DNA of 64,000 bases. It comes from Desulfobacillus sp041396245 (lineage in GTDB: Bacteria > Pseudomonadota > Gammaproteobacteria > Burkholderiales > Rhodocyclaceae). The stretch covers positions 148,919 through 212,918 of the forward strand of contig JAWKYW010000005.1 in NCBI GenBank assembly GCA_041396245.1, written 5' to 3'. The notes beneath the pieces are model-generated. The model was not told the origin of the DNA. It made no database searches and worked only from the letters and a program-made list of their open reading frames with translations. Both the position numbers and the translations under genes were made by a program. Below are positions 41,733 through 50,280 of this stretch, in pieces; position 1 is the first letter of the stretch; each line of letters begins with the position of its first letter.

Positions 41733-42695
41733 ATGATCCTCGGCGCGGACATCGGCGGCACCAAGACCCTGCTGGCGCTGGCCGGAGATGCCGGCATCGT
41801 CCGCGAACAGCGCTATGCCAGTGCCGACTGGGCCGAGTTCCCCGACCTGTTGCGCGCCTTCCTCGCCGAAGCCGGTGGCGGTGGCGGTGGCAGCGTAAAA
41901 AATATCGCCGCGGCCTGCTTCGGCGTCGCCGGCCCGGTGGACGCCAACCGCGCCAAGGTGACCCACCTGCCGTGGACCCTGGACGGCCCGGAACTGGCGC
42001 GGGACTTCGGCATCGGCCGGGTCACGGTGGTCAACGATTTCGCGGCGGCGGCGCAGGGCGTGGCGGCGCTGCGTCCCGACGACCTCGTCACGCTGCAGGA
42101 AGGCCGGCCGCAGCCGGATGCGCCGCGCCTGCTGATCGGCGCCGGCACCGGCCTCGGCGTCGCCGCCCTGCTGCCGGAAGGGGAGGGCTGGCGCACCGTC
42201 AGCGGCGAGGGCGGCCACATCGGCTTTTCCCCCGCCGACGAGGAACAACTGGCCGTCTGGCGCCACCTGCACAAGCCCGGCGGGCGGGTCACGGCGGAGA
42301 ACGTCCTCTCCGGCTCCGGCCTCGCCGCCATCCACGCCAGCCTGGCCAAAGTCAGTCCCGGCAGCACGGCGATCGACGACCCCGCCGGGATCGTCGCGGC
42401 GGCGGCGGACGATCCGCTGGCGCGGCGGGCCCTCGATCTGTTCATCGCCGCCTACGGCGCCTTCGCCGGCGACCTCGCCCTGCTGTTCATGGCGCGCGGC
42501 GGCGTCTACCTTGGCGGCGGCATCGCGCCGAAGATCCTGCCCCGGCTGCGGCAGGGCGGTTGCGTCGACGCCTTCCGCACGCGCGGCGCCCATGCCGGCC
42601 TGATGGCGGACTTTCCCGTCCGCGTCGTCACCGAGGAGCGGCTCGGTCTGCTCGGCGCACTGGCGATTGCTGCGGCGCACACCAAAATGATTTGA
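41733..42695 (+). CDS. glk: Glucokinase
   Basis: 320-aa ROK-unrelated bacterial glucokinase (Glk type). 'ILGADIGGTKTLLAL' phosphate-binding loop, catalytic 'VTVVNDFAAAAQG', 'LIGAGTGLGVA' and 'SGEGGHIGF' are present. It phosphorylates glucose released by glucan breakdown. A copy of the 24-bp repeat encodes residues AKVSPGSTA. The stop codon lies inside an 11-bp palindrome. Confidence 0.94.
   Translation: MILGADIGGTKTLLALAGDAGIVREQRYASADWAEFPDLLRAFLAEAGGGGGGSVKNIAAACFGVAGPVDANRAKVTHLPWTLDGPELARDFGIGRVTVVNDFAAAAQGVAALRPDDLVTLQEGRPQPDAPRLLIGAGTGLGVAALLPEGEGWRTVSGEGGHIGFSPADEEQLAVWRHLHKPGGRVTAENVLSGSGLAAIHASLAKVSPGSTAIDDPAGIVAAAADDPLARRALDLFIAAYGAFAGDLALLFMARGGVYLGGGIAPKILPRLRQGGCVDAFRTRGAHAGLMADFPVRVVTEERLGLLGALAIAAAHTKMI
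42348..42371 (+). repeat. Dispersed 24-bp repeat, copy 6
   Basis: AAAGTCAG, TCCCGGCAGCA, CGGCG in the coding direction of glk, read KVSPGSTA. Confidence 0.8.
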
Positions 42696-42717
42696 CGTTT
42701 GTCAATCAAACGTCAAA
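42691..42717. terminator. 11-bp perfect hairpin at the glk stop codon
   Basis: TTTGACGTTTG - TCAAT - CAAACGTCAAA. The glk TGA lies within the left arm. The right arm is followed by AATCCC with no T tract, so it may be a weak terminator, an mRNA 3' stabiliser, or an operator for the next gene. Confidence 0.5.
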
Positions 42718-42784
42718 ATCCCGGCGTAGGATGAAGGCATAGGGAGGAGAAGGAAACGCCAGCCACCGTTTGAAGGAGACCCCC

Positions 42785-43093
42785 ATGTCCCCGCGCACCA
42801 CATCGCCAACGACATCGAAAGCCGCAGCGACTGCGACATCCGGCAGGACCGGCAAGGCTGCGGCAGGCAAGTCCGCCCGCGCAGCGGCCACCGTCCGCAG
42901 CGCCGCACCGCGCCAGCGCATCGCCAGGACAGCCCCCGGCGGCCACGACGAGGTTGAACGCAGGCGTTTCATCGCCGAGGCCGCCTACTTCAGGGCCGAG
43001 CAGCGCGGCTTTGCCGAAGGCGGCGAACTGGCCGACTGGATCGCGGCCGAGGCGGAGATCGACGCACTGCTCGATTCGCGCGGGGCCGGCTAG
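42785..43093 (+). CDS. DUF2934 protein
   Basis: 102 aa. The N-terminal 55 residues are Ala/Thr/Ser/Lys-rich, basic and low complexity; the C-terminal 45 hold the DUF2934 motif 'FIAEAAYFRAEQRGFAEGGELADWIAAEAEID'. Start ATG 42785 is set by a strong AAGGAG ribosome site, in a leader identical to that of the aldolase gene (AAGGAGACCCCCATG). DUF2934 proteins are often found beside glycogen genes; the function is unknown. Confidence 0.87.
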   Translation: MSPRTTSPTTSKAAATATSGRTGKAAAGKSARAAATVRSAAPRQRIARTAPGGHDEVERRRFIAEAAYFRAEQRGFAEGGELADWIAAEAEIDALLDSRGAG

Positions 43094-43218
43094 ACGCCTG
43101 CGGGATTGCCGCGGGCGGTGGCGACCGCCGGGCGGCATGCGATCCCGCCCCGCTCCGGGCGGCGGGACGGGAAGCCGCCAGCCCCTCGCCGCCAGATTCG
43201 CTTTCGAAAGGCCATTGC

Positions 43219-44538
43219 ATGCAAGACAGTACCGAAGTGCTGCGCCAGATCTACTCGACCACGCGCGGCGGGCAGGGTCCGCGCTTCGTCAGCCAGCTCA
43301 CCCGCGAGGCTTTCGCCATGGTGCTGGCCGGCGGCCGCGGCAGCCGCCTCAAGCAGCTCACCGACTGGCGCTCCAAGCCGGCGGTACCCTTCGCCGGCAA
43401 GTTCCGCATCATCGACTTCACGCTGTCCAACTGCGTCAATTCCGGCGTGCGCCGCATCGGCGTCGCCACCCAGTACAAGTCGCAGAGCCTGATCCACCAC
43501 CTGCAGCGCGGCTGGAGCTTCCTCGACGGCCGCCTCAACGAATTCGTCGACCTGCTGCCGGCGCAGCAGCAGATGGGGGAGGACTGGTACAAGGGCACCG
43601 CCGACGCGGTGTTCCAGAACCTCGACATGCTGCGCCGTCATCATCCGAAGTACGTCCTCGTCCTTTCCGGCGACCATGTCTACAAGATGGATTACGGCCG
43701 CATGCTCGCCTTCCACGTCGCCGAGCAGGCCGACCTGACGGTCGCCTGCGTCGAGGTGCCGCGCGAGGAGGCCAGCGCCTTCGGCATCGTCAGCGTGACC
43801 GAGGACCGGCGCGTCATCCGCTTCACCGAGAAACCGAGGGATCCCGAGCCCGTCCCCGGCAAGCCCGGCCGTTCGCTGGTCAGCATGGGCGTCTACGTCT
43901 TCAACGCCGGCTTCCTCTTCGAGCAGCTGATCCGCGACGGCGACGATCCGAAATCCTCCCACGACTTCGGCAAGGACCTGATCCCGCACATCGTCGATCG
44001 CTACCGCGTCTTCGCCCACGACTTCGCCGAGAGCTGCGTCGGCAGCGCCGAGGGCGAGCCCTACTGGCGCGACGTCGGCACGCTGGATGCCTACTGGGAG
44101 GCCAACATGGACATCGTCAGCGTCACGCCGGAGCTCAACCTCTACGACGACGCCTGGCCGATCTGGACCTACCAGGAGCAGTTGCCGCCGGCCAAGTTCG
44201 TCTTCGACGACGAGGACCGCCGCGGCATGGCCATCGACTCGATGGTCTCGGGCAACTGCATCATCAGCGGCGCCGCGGTGCGCCGCTCGCTGCTCTTCTC
44301 CGGCGTGCGCGTCGAGGAGCGCAGCGCGGTCGAGGATTCGGTGATCCTGCCCAAGGTGCACATCGGCCGCAACGCGGTCATCCGTCGCGCCATCGTCGAC
44401 AAGCGCTGCCGCATCCCGGACGGGATGCAGATCGGCGTGAACCGCGAGGAGGACGCCCGCCGCTTCCACGTCACCGAAAAGGGCATCACCCTCGTCACGC
44501 CGGAGATGCTGGGCCAGCAGGTGCATAGAGTGCGGTGA
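43219..44538 (+). CDS. glgC: Glucose-1-phosphate adenylyltransferase
   Basis: 439-aa ADP-glucose pyrophosphorylase, the committed step of glycogen synthesis. 'MVLAGGRGSRLKQLTDWRSKPAVPFAGKFRIIDFTLSNCVNSG' (nucleotide and regulatory Lys/Arg), 'VLVLSGDHVYKMDYG', 'EKP' and the C-terminal left-handed helix with 'VILPKVHIGRNAVIRRAIVDKRC' are present. Length is normal (E. coli 431). Ribosome site GAAAGG. The 125-bp leader is very GC-rich. Confidence 0.96.
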   Translation: MQDSTEVLRQIYSTTRGGQGPRFVSQLTREAFAMVLAGGRGSRLKQLTDWRSKPAVPFAGKFRIIDFTLSNCVNSGVRRIGVATQYKSQSLIHHLQRGWSFLDGRLNEFVDLLPAQQQMGEDWYKGTADAVFQNLDMLRRHHPKYVLVLSGDHVYKMDYGRMLAFHVAEQADLTVACVEVPREEASAFGIVSVTEDRRVIRFTEKPRDPEPVPGKPGRSLVSMGVYVFNAGFLFEQLIRDGDDPKSSHDFGKDLIPHIVDRYRVFAHDFAESCVGSAEGEPYWRDVGTLDAYWEANMDIVSVTPELNLYDDAWPIWTYQEQLPPAKFVFDDEDRRGMAIDSMVSGNCIISGAAVRRSLLFSGVRVEERSAVEDSVILPKVHIGRNAVIRRAIVDKRCRIPDGMQIGVNREEDARRFHVTEKGITLVTPEMLGQQVHRVR

Positions 44539-44618
44539 GCAGTAAGCGGTGAGCGGTAAGCAGTGAACGGTTAAACCCGCCCGCCTTTCCGCTCACCGCT
44601 CACCGCTCACCGCTCACC
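44530..44618. repeat. Inverted array of GCGGTGA / TCACCGC units
   Basis: Left side: four imperfect units (GCGGTGA, GCAGTAA, GCGGTAA, GCAGTGA) from the glgC stop; right side: CCGCTCACCGCTCACC repeated four times up to the next start. The two sides can fold into a long stem across a GC loop. It lies between glgC and the first GH57 gene and should limit read-through or protect the glgC mRNA end. Confidence 0.75.
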
Positions 44619-44621
44619 AAC

Positions 44622-46313
44622 ATGACCGAAACGAAAAAACTCGACCTCGTCTTCCTCTGGCACATGCACCAGCCGGACTACCGCGACCACGCCACGGGCG
44701 AGTTCCGCCGGCCGTGGACCTACCTGCATGCGCTGAAGGACTACACCGACATGGCCGCCCACCTGGAGCGGCATCCGCAGGTGCGCGCGGTGGTGAACTT
44801 CGTGCCGGTGCTGCTCGACCAGATCGAGGACTACGCGCAACAGTTCGCCAGCGGCGAGTTCCGCGACCCGCTGCTGCGGCTGCTGGCGCGCGAGTCGCTC
44901 GACGCGCTGTCGGCGGACGAGCGGGCGCTGCTGCTCGGCACCTGCCTGCCGGGCAACCACAATCGCATGGTGGCGCCGTACCCCCGCTTCGAGCGGCTGC
45001 ACGACCTCTACCGGCCCCTCGCCGGCCAGGGCGCCGCCACCGCCGGCTACCTGTCCGGCGCCTACTTCGCCGACCTGCTGGTCTGGTACCACCTGGTGTG
45101 GACCGGCGAGACCGAACGCCGCCGCCAGCCGCTGCTGGCCGAGCTGATGAGCAAGGGCGAGGGCTACACCGCCGACGACCGGCGCGGCCTGCTGGCGCTG
45201 ATGGGCGAGGCCCTGCGCGGCCTCGTCCCGCGCTACCGGGCGCTGGCCGAGCGGGGCCAGATCGAGCTCTCGGCCACGCCCGACACCCACCCGCTGGCAC
45301 CGCTGCTGCTCGACTTCGCCTCGGCGCACGAGGCGCAGCCCGACCTGCCCCTGCCGGCGGCCCATTTCTATCCGGGCGGGCGCTCCCGCGTCGACCGCCA
45401 CATCGCGCTGGCGCGCGAGAGCCACGCGCGCCGCTTCGGCGCCCCGCCGGCGGGCATGTGGCCGGCCGAAGGCGCGATCTCGACCGTCTTCCTGCAGCAG
45501 CTGGCGACGCAGGGCTGCCGCTGGGCCGCGTCGAGCCAGGGCGTGCTCGCCAACAGCCTGCGCCGCCAGCACGCCGAGGCGACGGACCACCCCCTCTACC
45601 GCCCCTGGCGCCTCGAGGCCGCGCCCGGCATCGCCGTCTTCTTCCGCGACGAGAAGCTCTCCGACCTGATCGGCTTCGAATACGCCAGGTGGCATGGCCG
45701 CGACGCCGCCCGGCATTTCGTCGACCAGCTGGCGCGCATCCGCGACGAGGCGCCGGCGGGAGAAACGCCACTCGTTTGCGTCATCCTCGACGGCGAGAAC
45801 GCCTGGGAACACTACCCCTACAATGCCTACTACTTCTTCGAGGACCTCTACGGCCTGATCGCCGCCCAGCCCTGGCTCGACACGACGACCTGCACCGACT
45901 GGCTGACGCGCCAACCCGGGCGCGTCGCCACCCTGCCGGCCCTGGTGGCCGGCAGCTGGGTGTACGGCACCTTCTCCACCTGGATCGGCGAGCCGGACAA
46001 GAACCGCGCCTGGGACCTGCTCTGCGCCGCCAAGCAGGCCTATGATCTGGTCATGGACAGCGGACGTCTCGACGACGACGCCCGTCGCACTGCCGAGGCG
46101 CAGCTGGCGGTATGCGAGGGCTCGGACTGGTTCTGGTGGTTCGGCGACTACAACCCGCGCGAGGCGGTGGAGAGCTTCGACGCCCTGTTCCGTGTCAATC
46201 TCGCCCGGCTCTACGATCTGCTGCGCCTGCCCAGGCCGCACCCGCTCGATGCGCCGATTTCCAGCGGCGGCGGCGCGCCCGAAGGCGGCGGCGCCATGCG
46301 GAGAGCCTCATGA
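44622..46313 (+). CDS. Glycoside hydrolase family 57 protein (COG1449-like)
   Basis: 563-aa GH57 enzyme. Conserved region 1 HMHQP (residues 14-18), region 3 'GMWPAEGAIS' with candidate nucleophile Glu283, and 'CVILDGENAWEHYPYNAYYF' as region 4 with the expected acidic residue. This is the alpha-amylase/'alpha-mannosidase'-like GH57 branch, mostly uncharacterised. It is coupled by an ATGA overlap to a second GH57 gene and follows glgC, so I infer action on glycogen or malto-oligosaccharides, possibly branching or trimming. No signal peptide, hence cytoplasmic. Confidence 0.9.
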   Translation: MTETKKLDLVFLWHMHQPDYRDHATGEFRRPWTYLHALKDYTDMAAHLERHPQVRAVVNFVPVLLDQIEDYAQQFASGEFRDPLLRLLARESLDALSADERALLLGTCLPGNHNRMVAPYPRFERLHDLYRPLAGQGAATAGYLSGAYFADLLVWYHLVWTGETERRRQPLLAELMSKGEGYTADDRRGLLALMGEALRGLVPRYRALAERGQIELSATPDTHPLAPLLLDFASAHEAQPDLPLPAAHFYPGGRSRVDRHIALARESHARRFGAPPAGMWPAEGAISTVFLQQLATQGCRWAASSQGVLANSLRRQHAEATDHPLYRPWRLEAAPGIAVFFRDEKLSDLIGFEYARWHGRDAARHFVDQLARIRDEAPAGETPLVCVILDGENAWEHYPYNAYYFFEDLYGLIAAQPWLDTTTCTDWLTRQPGRVATLPALVAGSWVYGTFSTWIGEPDKNRAWDLLCAAKQAYDLVMDSGRLDDDARRTAEAQLAVCEGSDWFWWFGDYNPREAVESFDALFRVNLARLYDLLRLPRPHPLDAPISSGGGAPEGGGAMRRAS

Positions 46314-48331
46314 CCCAACCCGTTTCCCTCCTCCTCGGCGTGCACGCCCACCAGCCGGTCGGCAACTTCCCCGCGGTGCTGGAGGAGGCCCATGCACGCT
46401 GCTACCGGCCTTTCCTGCACACGCTGCACCGCTACCCGGAGTTCCGCTTCGCCGCGCACTTTTCCGGCTGGCTGCTCGACTGGCTGCTGGAGAACCATCC
46501 CGCCGACATGGCCCTGCTCAAGGACATGGCGGCGCGCGGCCAGGTCGAGCTGTTCGGCGCCGGCGACTGCGAGCCGGTGCTGGCCGCCATCCCGCTGCGC
46601 GACCGCATCGGCCAGATCAACGCCCTGACGGACAAGCTCGCGCGCCATTTCGGCGCCCGGGTCGAAGGCGCCTGGCTCACCGAGCGCGTCTACATCCCGA
46701 CGGTGGTGCCGGCGCTGGCCGGCTGCGGCATGAAATACGTGACGGTGGACGACTACCATTTCCTCTGCGCCGGCAAGTCGGCCGAAGAACTCGACGGCTT
46801 CTACACCACCGAGGAGGACGGCCGCACCATCGACCTCTTCCCCATCTCGGAGCAGCTGCGCTACCGGCTGCCCTTCTCGCCGGCGGCGGAGGCCGTCGCC
46901 TATCTGGAAGGCCTGGCGCGCGCAGGCCATCGTGCCGCCGTCTACTTCGACGACATCGAGAAGTTCGGCATCTGGCCGGAAACCTATGAGTGGGTCTACG
47001 AGCGGGGCTGGCTGGCGCAGTTCATCGAGGGCGTGCTCGCCTCCGGGCTCGTCCGCACCGAAACCTACGGCGACTTCCACGCCCGCGGCACCACCGGCGG
47101 CATCATCTATCTGCCGACCACGTCCTACATCGAGATGAACGAGTGGACCCTGCCGCCGCAGGCGGCGGCGATTTACGAGGAAGTGGTCGAGCGCGAGAAG
47201 CGCGAGGGCCGCTACGCGCGCACCAAACCCTTCGTGCGCGGCGGCATCTGGAAGAACTTCTTCATGCGCTACCCGGAATCCAACTGGATGCACAAGCGCA
47301 TGCTGGGGCTGTCCGACCGGCTCGCCGCCCTGCCGGCCAGCGGGCGCAGTGCCGCCCTCACCGGTCACCTCTATCGCGCCCAGGCCAACGACGCCTACTG
47401 GCACGGCCTCTTCGGCGGGCTCTACCTGCCGCACCTGCGGCGCGAAGTCTACGGCAACCTCCTCCGGCTGGAGGCGGCGCTCGACGCCGTCGCCCCGCGC
47501 CCGCCGCTGGCGACGGGCGACCCGGACCACGACGGCGTGCGCGAGCTTTTCCTCGCCAACGCCGACCTGCAGGCGGTGGTGAAGCTCGACGCCCACGCCG
47601 CGCTGTGCGAACTCGACGCCTACCGCCTCGCCCACAACTTCGGCGACGTGCTGACCCAGCGCGCCGAGCACTATTACCACAAGCTGAATGCCGCGCCTGC
47701 CGAGGCCGATGCGGGCGCGGGCATCGCCTCCGCCCACGACCGCGTCGCCTTCAAGGACAAAGTCAGTCCCGCCGACACGGCGCCGGACGCCCGTCCGCGC
47801 CGGCTCTTCCTCGACGCCTGGCACCGCCTCGACGGCGAGACCGCCTGGCCGCAGTACGCGGCGGCGGCCTTCAAGGCGCCGCTGATGAACGCCGCCTTCG
47901 TCGCGCCGCTCGACGGCGGCGAGGTGGCGAAGGTGGTCACGCTGGCCGGGCGCACGCTGCAGGTCGGCTATCGCCTGCGCGACGTGCCGGGCGGCCGTTT
48001 CTCGGTCGAGCTCAATCTTGCCCTGCCCAGCTGCGACGGCTTCACGGGGCGCTATATCCTCGCCGACGGCAGCATCCCCTGCGGCTTCGGCCAGGCGCTC
48101 GACCTCGCCGCCGCGCAGCGGCTGACCCTGGACGACGCCGTGCTCGGCGGCAGCCTGGTGCTCACCGCCAGCCGGCCGGTGGACATCCGCGCGCGGCCCC
48201 ACCATACCGTCTCGCAGTCGGAAGCCGGCTTCGAGAAGATCATGCAGGCCGCCTGCCTGACGCTCTCCTGGCCGATCGACGCCGTCCTGCAGGAGCTGAC
48301 TTTTTCCCTGGAAATCGTGCCGGGCCGCTAA
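46310..48331 (+). CDS. GH57 4-alpha-glucanotransferase-like enzyme
   Basis: 673 aa. HAHQP (residues 12-16), catalytic Glu125 in 'GAWLTERVYIP' and Asp214 in 'AVYFDDIEKFG', the same positions as Glu123/Asp214 of the Thermococcus litoralis 4-alpha-glucanotransferase. C-terminal DUF1925/DUF1926-type beta domains follow (about 330-665). It should disproportionate malto-oligosaccharides. Start 46310 set by the ATGA overlap. Two 24-bp repeat copies lie in it, one in an inter-domain linker (KVSPADTA) and one at the extreme C-terminus. Confidence 0.9.
   Translation: MTQPVSLLLGVHAHQPVGNFPAVLEEAHARCYRPFLHTLHRYPEFRFAAHFSGWLLDWLLENHPADMALLKDMAARGQVELFGAGDCEPVLAAIPLRDRIGQINALTDKLARHFGARVEGAWLTERVYIPTVVPALAGCGMKYVTVDDYHFLCAGKSAEELDGFYTTEEDGRTIDLFPISEQLRYRLPFSPAAEAVAYLEGLARAGHRAAVYFDDIEKFGIWPETYEWVYERGWLAQFIEGVLASGLVRTETYGDFHARGTTGGIIYLPTTSYIEMNEWTLPPQAAAIYEEVVEREKREGRYARTKPFVRGGIWKNFFMRYPESNWMHKRMLGLSDRLAALPASGRSAALTGHLYRAQANDAYWHGLFGGLYLPHLRREVYGNLLRLEAALDAVAPRPPLATGDPDHDGVRELFLANADLQAVVKLDAHAALCELDAYRLAHNFGDVLTQRAEHYYHKLNAAPAEADAGAGIASAHDRVAFKDKVSPADTAPDARPRRLFLDAWHRLDGETAWPQYAAAAFKAPLMNAAFVAPLDGGEVAKVVTLAGRTLQVGYRLRDVPGGRFSVELNLALPSCDGFTGRYILADGSIPCGFGQALDLAAAQRLTLDDAVLGGSLVLTASRPVDIRARPHHTVSQSEAGFEKIMQAACLTLSWPIDAVLQELTFSLEIVPGR
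47759..47782 (+). repeat. Dispersed 24-bp repeat, copy 7
   Basis: AAAGTCAG, TCCCGCCGACA, CGGCG, sense in the GH57 glucanotransferase gene. Confidence 0.7.
48280..48303 (-). repeat. Dispersed 24-bp repeat, copy 8
   Basis: Minus strand AAAGTCAG, CTCCTGCAGGA, CGGCG, antisense in the last codons of the GH57 glucanotransferase gene (AVLQELTF). Confidence 0.75.
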
Positions 48332-48335
48332 GCCG

Positions 48336-49160
48336 ATGAAACTGCTCGGCCACATCCTGCTCGGCCTGCTGCTCGGCTACGTCGCGCTCGCCGCCCTCCT
48401 CTATGTCTTCCAGTCGCGTTTCGTCTTTTATCCCGAGACGGGACGGACCGACCGCGGTTCGCCGGCCGTGCTGCGGCTCGCCTTCGAGGAGGTGCGCATC
48501 CTTACGGCCGACGGCGAGCGGCTGCACGGCTGGTTCGTGCCGGCGCCCGGGTCGCGCGCCACGGTGCTGTTCCTGCACGGCAACGCCGGCAGCATCGTGC
48601 ACCGGCTCGACTGGCTGCCGTTGTTCCAGCGCCTGCGCCTGTCGGCCCTGCTGGTCGATTACCGCGGCTTCGGCCAGTCCACCGGCCGCCCCAGCGAGGC
48701 CGGCACCCAGGCCGACGCCGAGGCCGCCTGGCACTACCTGACCGAGACGCGCCATTTGCCGCCCGAACGCATCGTCGTCCTGGGCGAATCGCTCGGCGCC
48801 GCTGTCGCCGCGCAACTTGCCGCGCGCGTCGGCCCGGCCGCGCTGGTGCTGCATTCCGCCTTCACCTCGGCACCGGATCTCGCCGCCGACCTGTATCCCT
48901 TCCTGCCGGCGCGCCTGCTGACGCGCTTCGGCTATGACACCCTGGCCGCCGTGAAAGCCCTGCGCTGCCCGCTGCTGGTGGCGCACAGCCCGGGCGACGA
49001 GATCGTTCCGCTGGCGCATGGCCGCCGCCTGTACGAGGCGGCCGCCGTGCCGAAGCAATGGCTCGAGCTGGCCGGCGGGCACAACGACGGCTTTCTCTTC
49101 ATGCGTCCCGAATGGGCGCATCGGTTCGACGAATTCCTCCACCGTCATCTGCCCGCATGA
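48336..49160 (+). CDS. Membrane-anchored alpha/beta hydrolase (ABHD13/BEM46-like)
   Basis: 274 aa. N-terminal transmembrane helix (about residues 5-27), then an alpha/beta hydrolase core: oxyanion 'VLFLHGNAGS', nucleophile elbow GESLG (Ser about 153), Asp in 'AHSPGDEIVP' and His in 'GGHNDG'. Related to YfhR/ABHD13 esterases with unknown physiological substrates. It begins 4 bp after the GH57 stop and is part of the glucan operon by position only. Confidence 0.85.
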   Translation: MKLLGHILLGLLLGYVALAALLYVFQSRFVFYPETGRTDRGSPAVLRLAFEEVRILTADGERLHGWFVPAPGSRATVLFLHGNAGSIVHRLDWLPLFQRLRLSALLVDYRGFGQSTGRPSEAGTQADAEAAWHYLTETRHLPPERIVVLGESLGAAVAAQLAARVGPAALVLHSAFTSAPDLAADLYPFLPARLLTRFGYDTLAAVKALRCPLLVAHSPGDEIVPLAHGRRLYEAAAVPKQWLELAGGHNDGFLFMRPEWAHRFDEFLHRHLPA

Positions 49161-49206
49161 ACGGCGGTGGTAACATTTGACCTCAACGCGACAGAAGGAG
49201 ACCCCC

Positions 49207-50259
49207 ATGACCGACATCGCCAAGCTCCTCGGCGACGAAGCCGACAAGCTTCTCAAGCATGAATGCCGCGGCATCCCGAAATCCCGCCTGCACCTGCCCG
49301 GCGCGGACTTCATCGACCGCGTCGTCTCGCAGTCCGACCGCAAGCCGGCGGTGCTGCGCAGCCTGCAGGCGCTGTTCAACCACGGCCGCCTGGCCGGCAC
49401 GGGCTACCTCTCGCTGCTGCCGGTGGACCAGGGCATCGAGCATTCCGCCGGCGCCTCCTTCGCCCCCAACCCGGACTTCTTCGACCCGGAGAACATCGTC
49501 AGGCTGGCCATCGAGGGCGGCTGCAACGGCGTCGCCTCGACGCTCGGCGTGCTGGGCAGCGTGTCGCGCAAGTACGCCCACAAGATTCCCTTCGTCGTGA
49601 AGTTCAACCACAACGAGTTCCTCTCCTACCCGAACACCTACGACCAGACGCTGTTCGCCGACGTCGAGCAGGCCTTCGAGATGGGGGCCTGCGCGGTGGG
49701 GGCGACGGTGTACTTCGGCTCGGCCGAGTCGCGCCGCCAGATCTGGGAAGTGTCGCAGATGTTCAAGCGCGCCCACGAGCTGGGGATGGCAACCATCCTC
49801 TGGTGTTACCTGCGCAACGGCGCCTTCAAGCACGAGGGCATCGACTATCACGTCTCGGCCGACATGAGCGGCCAGGCCAACCACCTCGGCGTCACCCTCG
49901 AGGCCGACATCATCAAGCAGAAGATGGCGGAGAACAACGGCGGCTTCAACGCGCTCAAGTTCAGCAAGACCAGCCCGAAGGTGTACTCCGAGCTGACGAC
50001 CGACCACCCGATCGACCTCGTGCGCTACCAGGTCGCCTGCTGCTACATGGGCCGCGCCGGCATGATCAACTCCGGCGGCGAGTCGAAGGGCGCGGGCGAT
50101 CTTGCCCAGGCGGTGCGCACGGCGGTGATCAACAAGCGCGCCGGCGGCATGGGCATGATCTCCGGCCGCAAGGCCTTCCAGAAGCCGGTGCAGGAAGGCG
50201 TCGCCCTGCTCAATGCCATCCAGGACGTCTATCTGTCTAAAGACGTCACCATCGCGTAA
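49207..50259 (+). CDS. fbaB: Class I fructose-bisphosphate aldolase (DhnA/FbaB type)
   Basis: 350-aa Schiff-base aldolase of the archaeal/DhnA type. Characteristic segments: 'YLSLLPVDQGIEHSAGASFAPNPDFFDPENIV', 'PFVVKFNHNEFLSYPNTYDQTLFADVEQAFEMGACAVG' and 'GFNALKFSKTSPKVYSEL'. The ATG at 49207 has an AGGAGA ribosome site; an upstream in-frame start at 49177 includes that site. Connects hexose phosphates from GlgP and Glk to triose phosphates. Confidence 0.94.
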   Translation: MTDIAKLLGDEADKLLKHECRGIPKSRLHLPGADFIDRVVSQSDRKPAVLRSLQALFNHGRLAGTGYLSLLPVDQGIEHSAGASFAPNPDFFDPENIVRLAIEGGCNGVASTLGVLGSVSRKYAHKIPFVVKFNHNEFLSYPNTYDQTLFADVEQAFEMGACAVGATVYFGSAESRRQIWEVSQMFKRAHELGMATILWCYLRNGAFKHEGIDYHVSADMSGQANHLGVTLEADIIKQKMAENNGGFNALKFSKTSPKVYSELTTDHPIDLVRYQVACCYMGRAGMINSGGESKGAGDLAQAVRTAVINKRAGGMGMISGRKAFQKPVQEGVALLNAIQDVYLSKDVTIA

Positions 50260-50280
50260 ATCCGACTCCTGATTCCTGTA

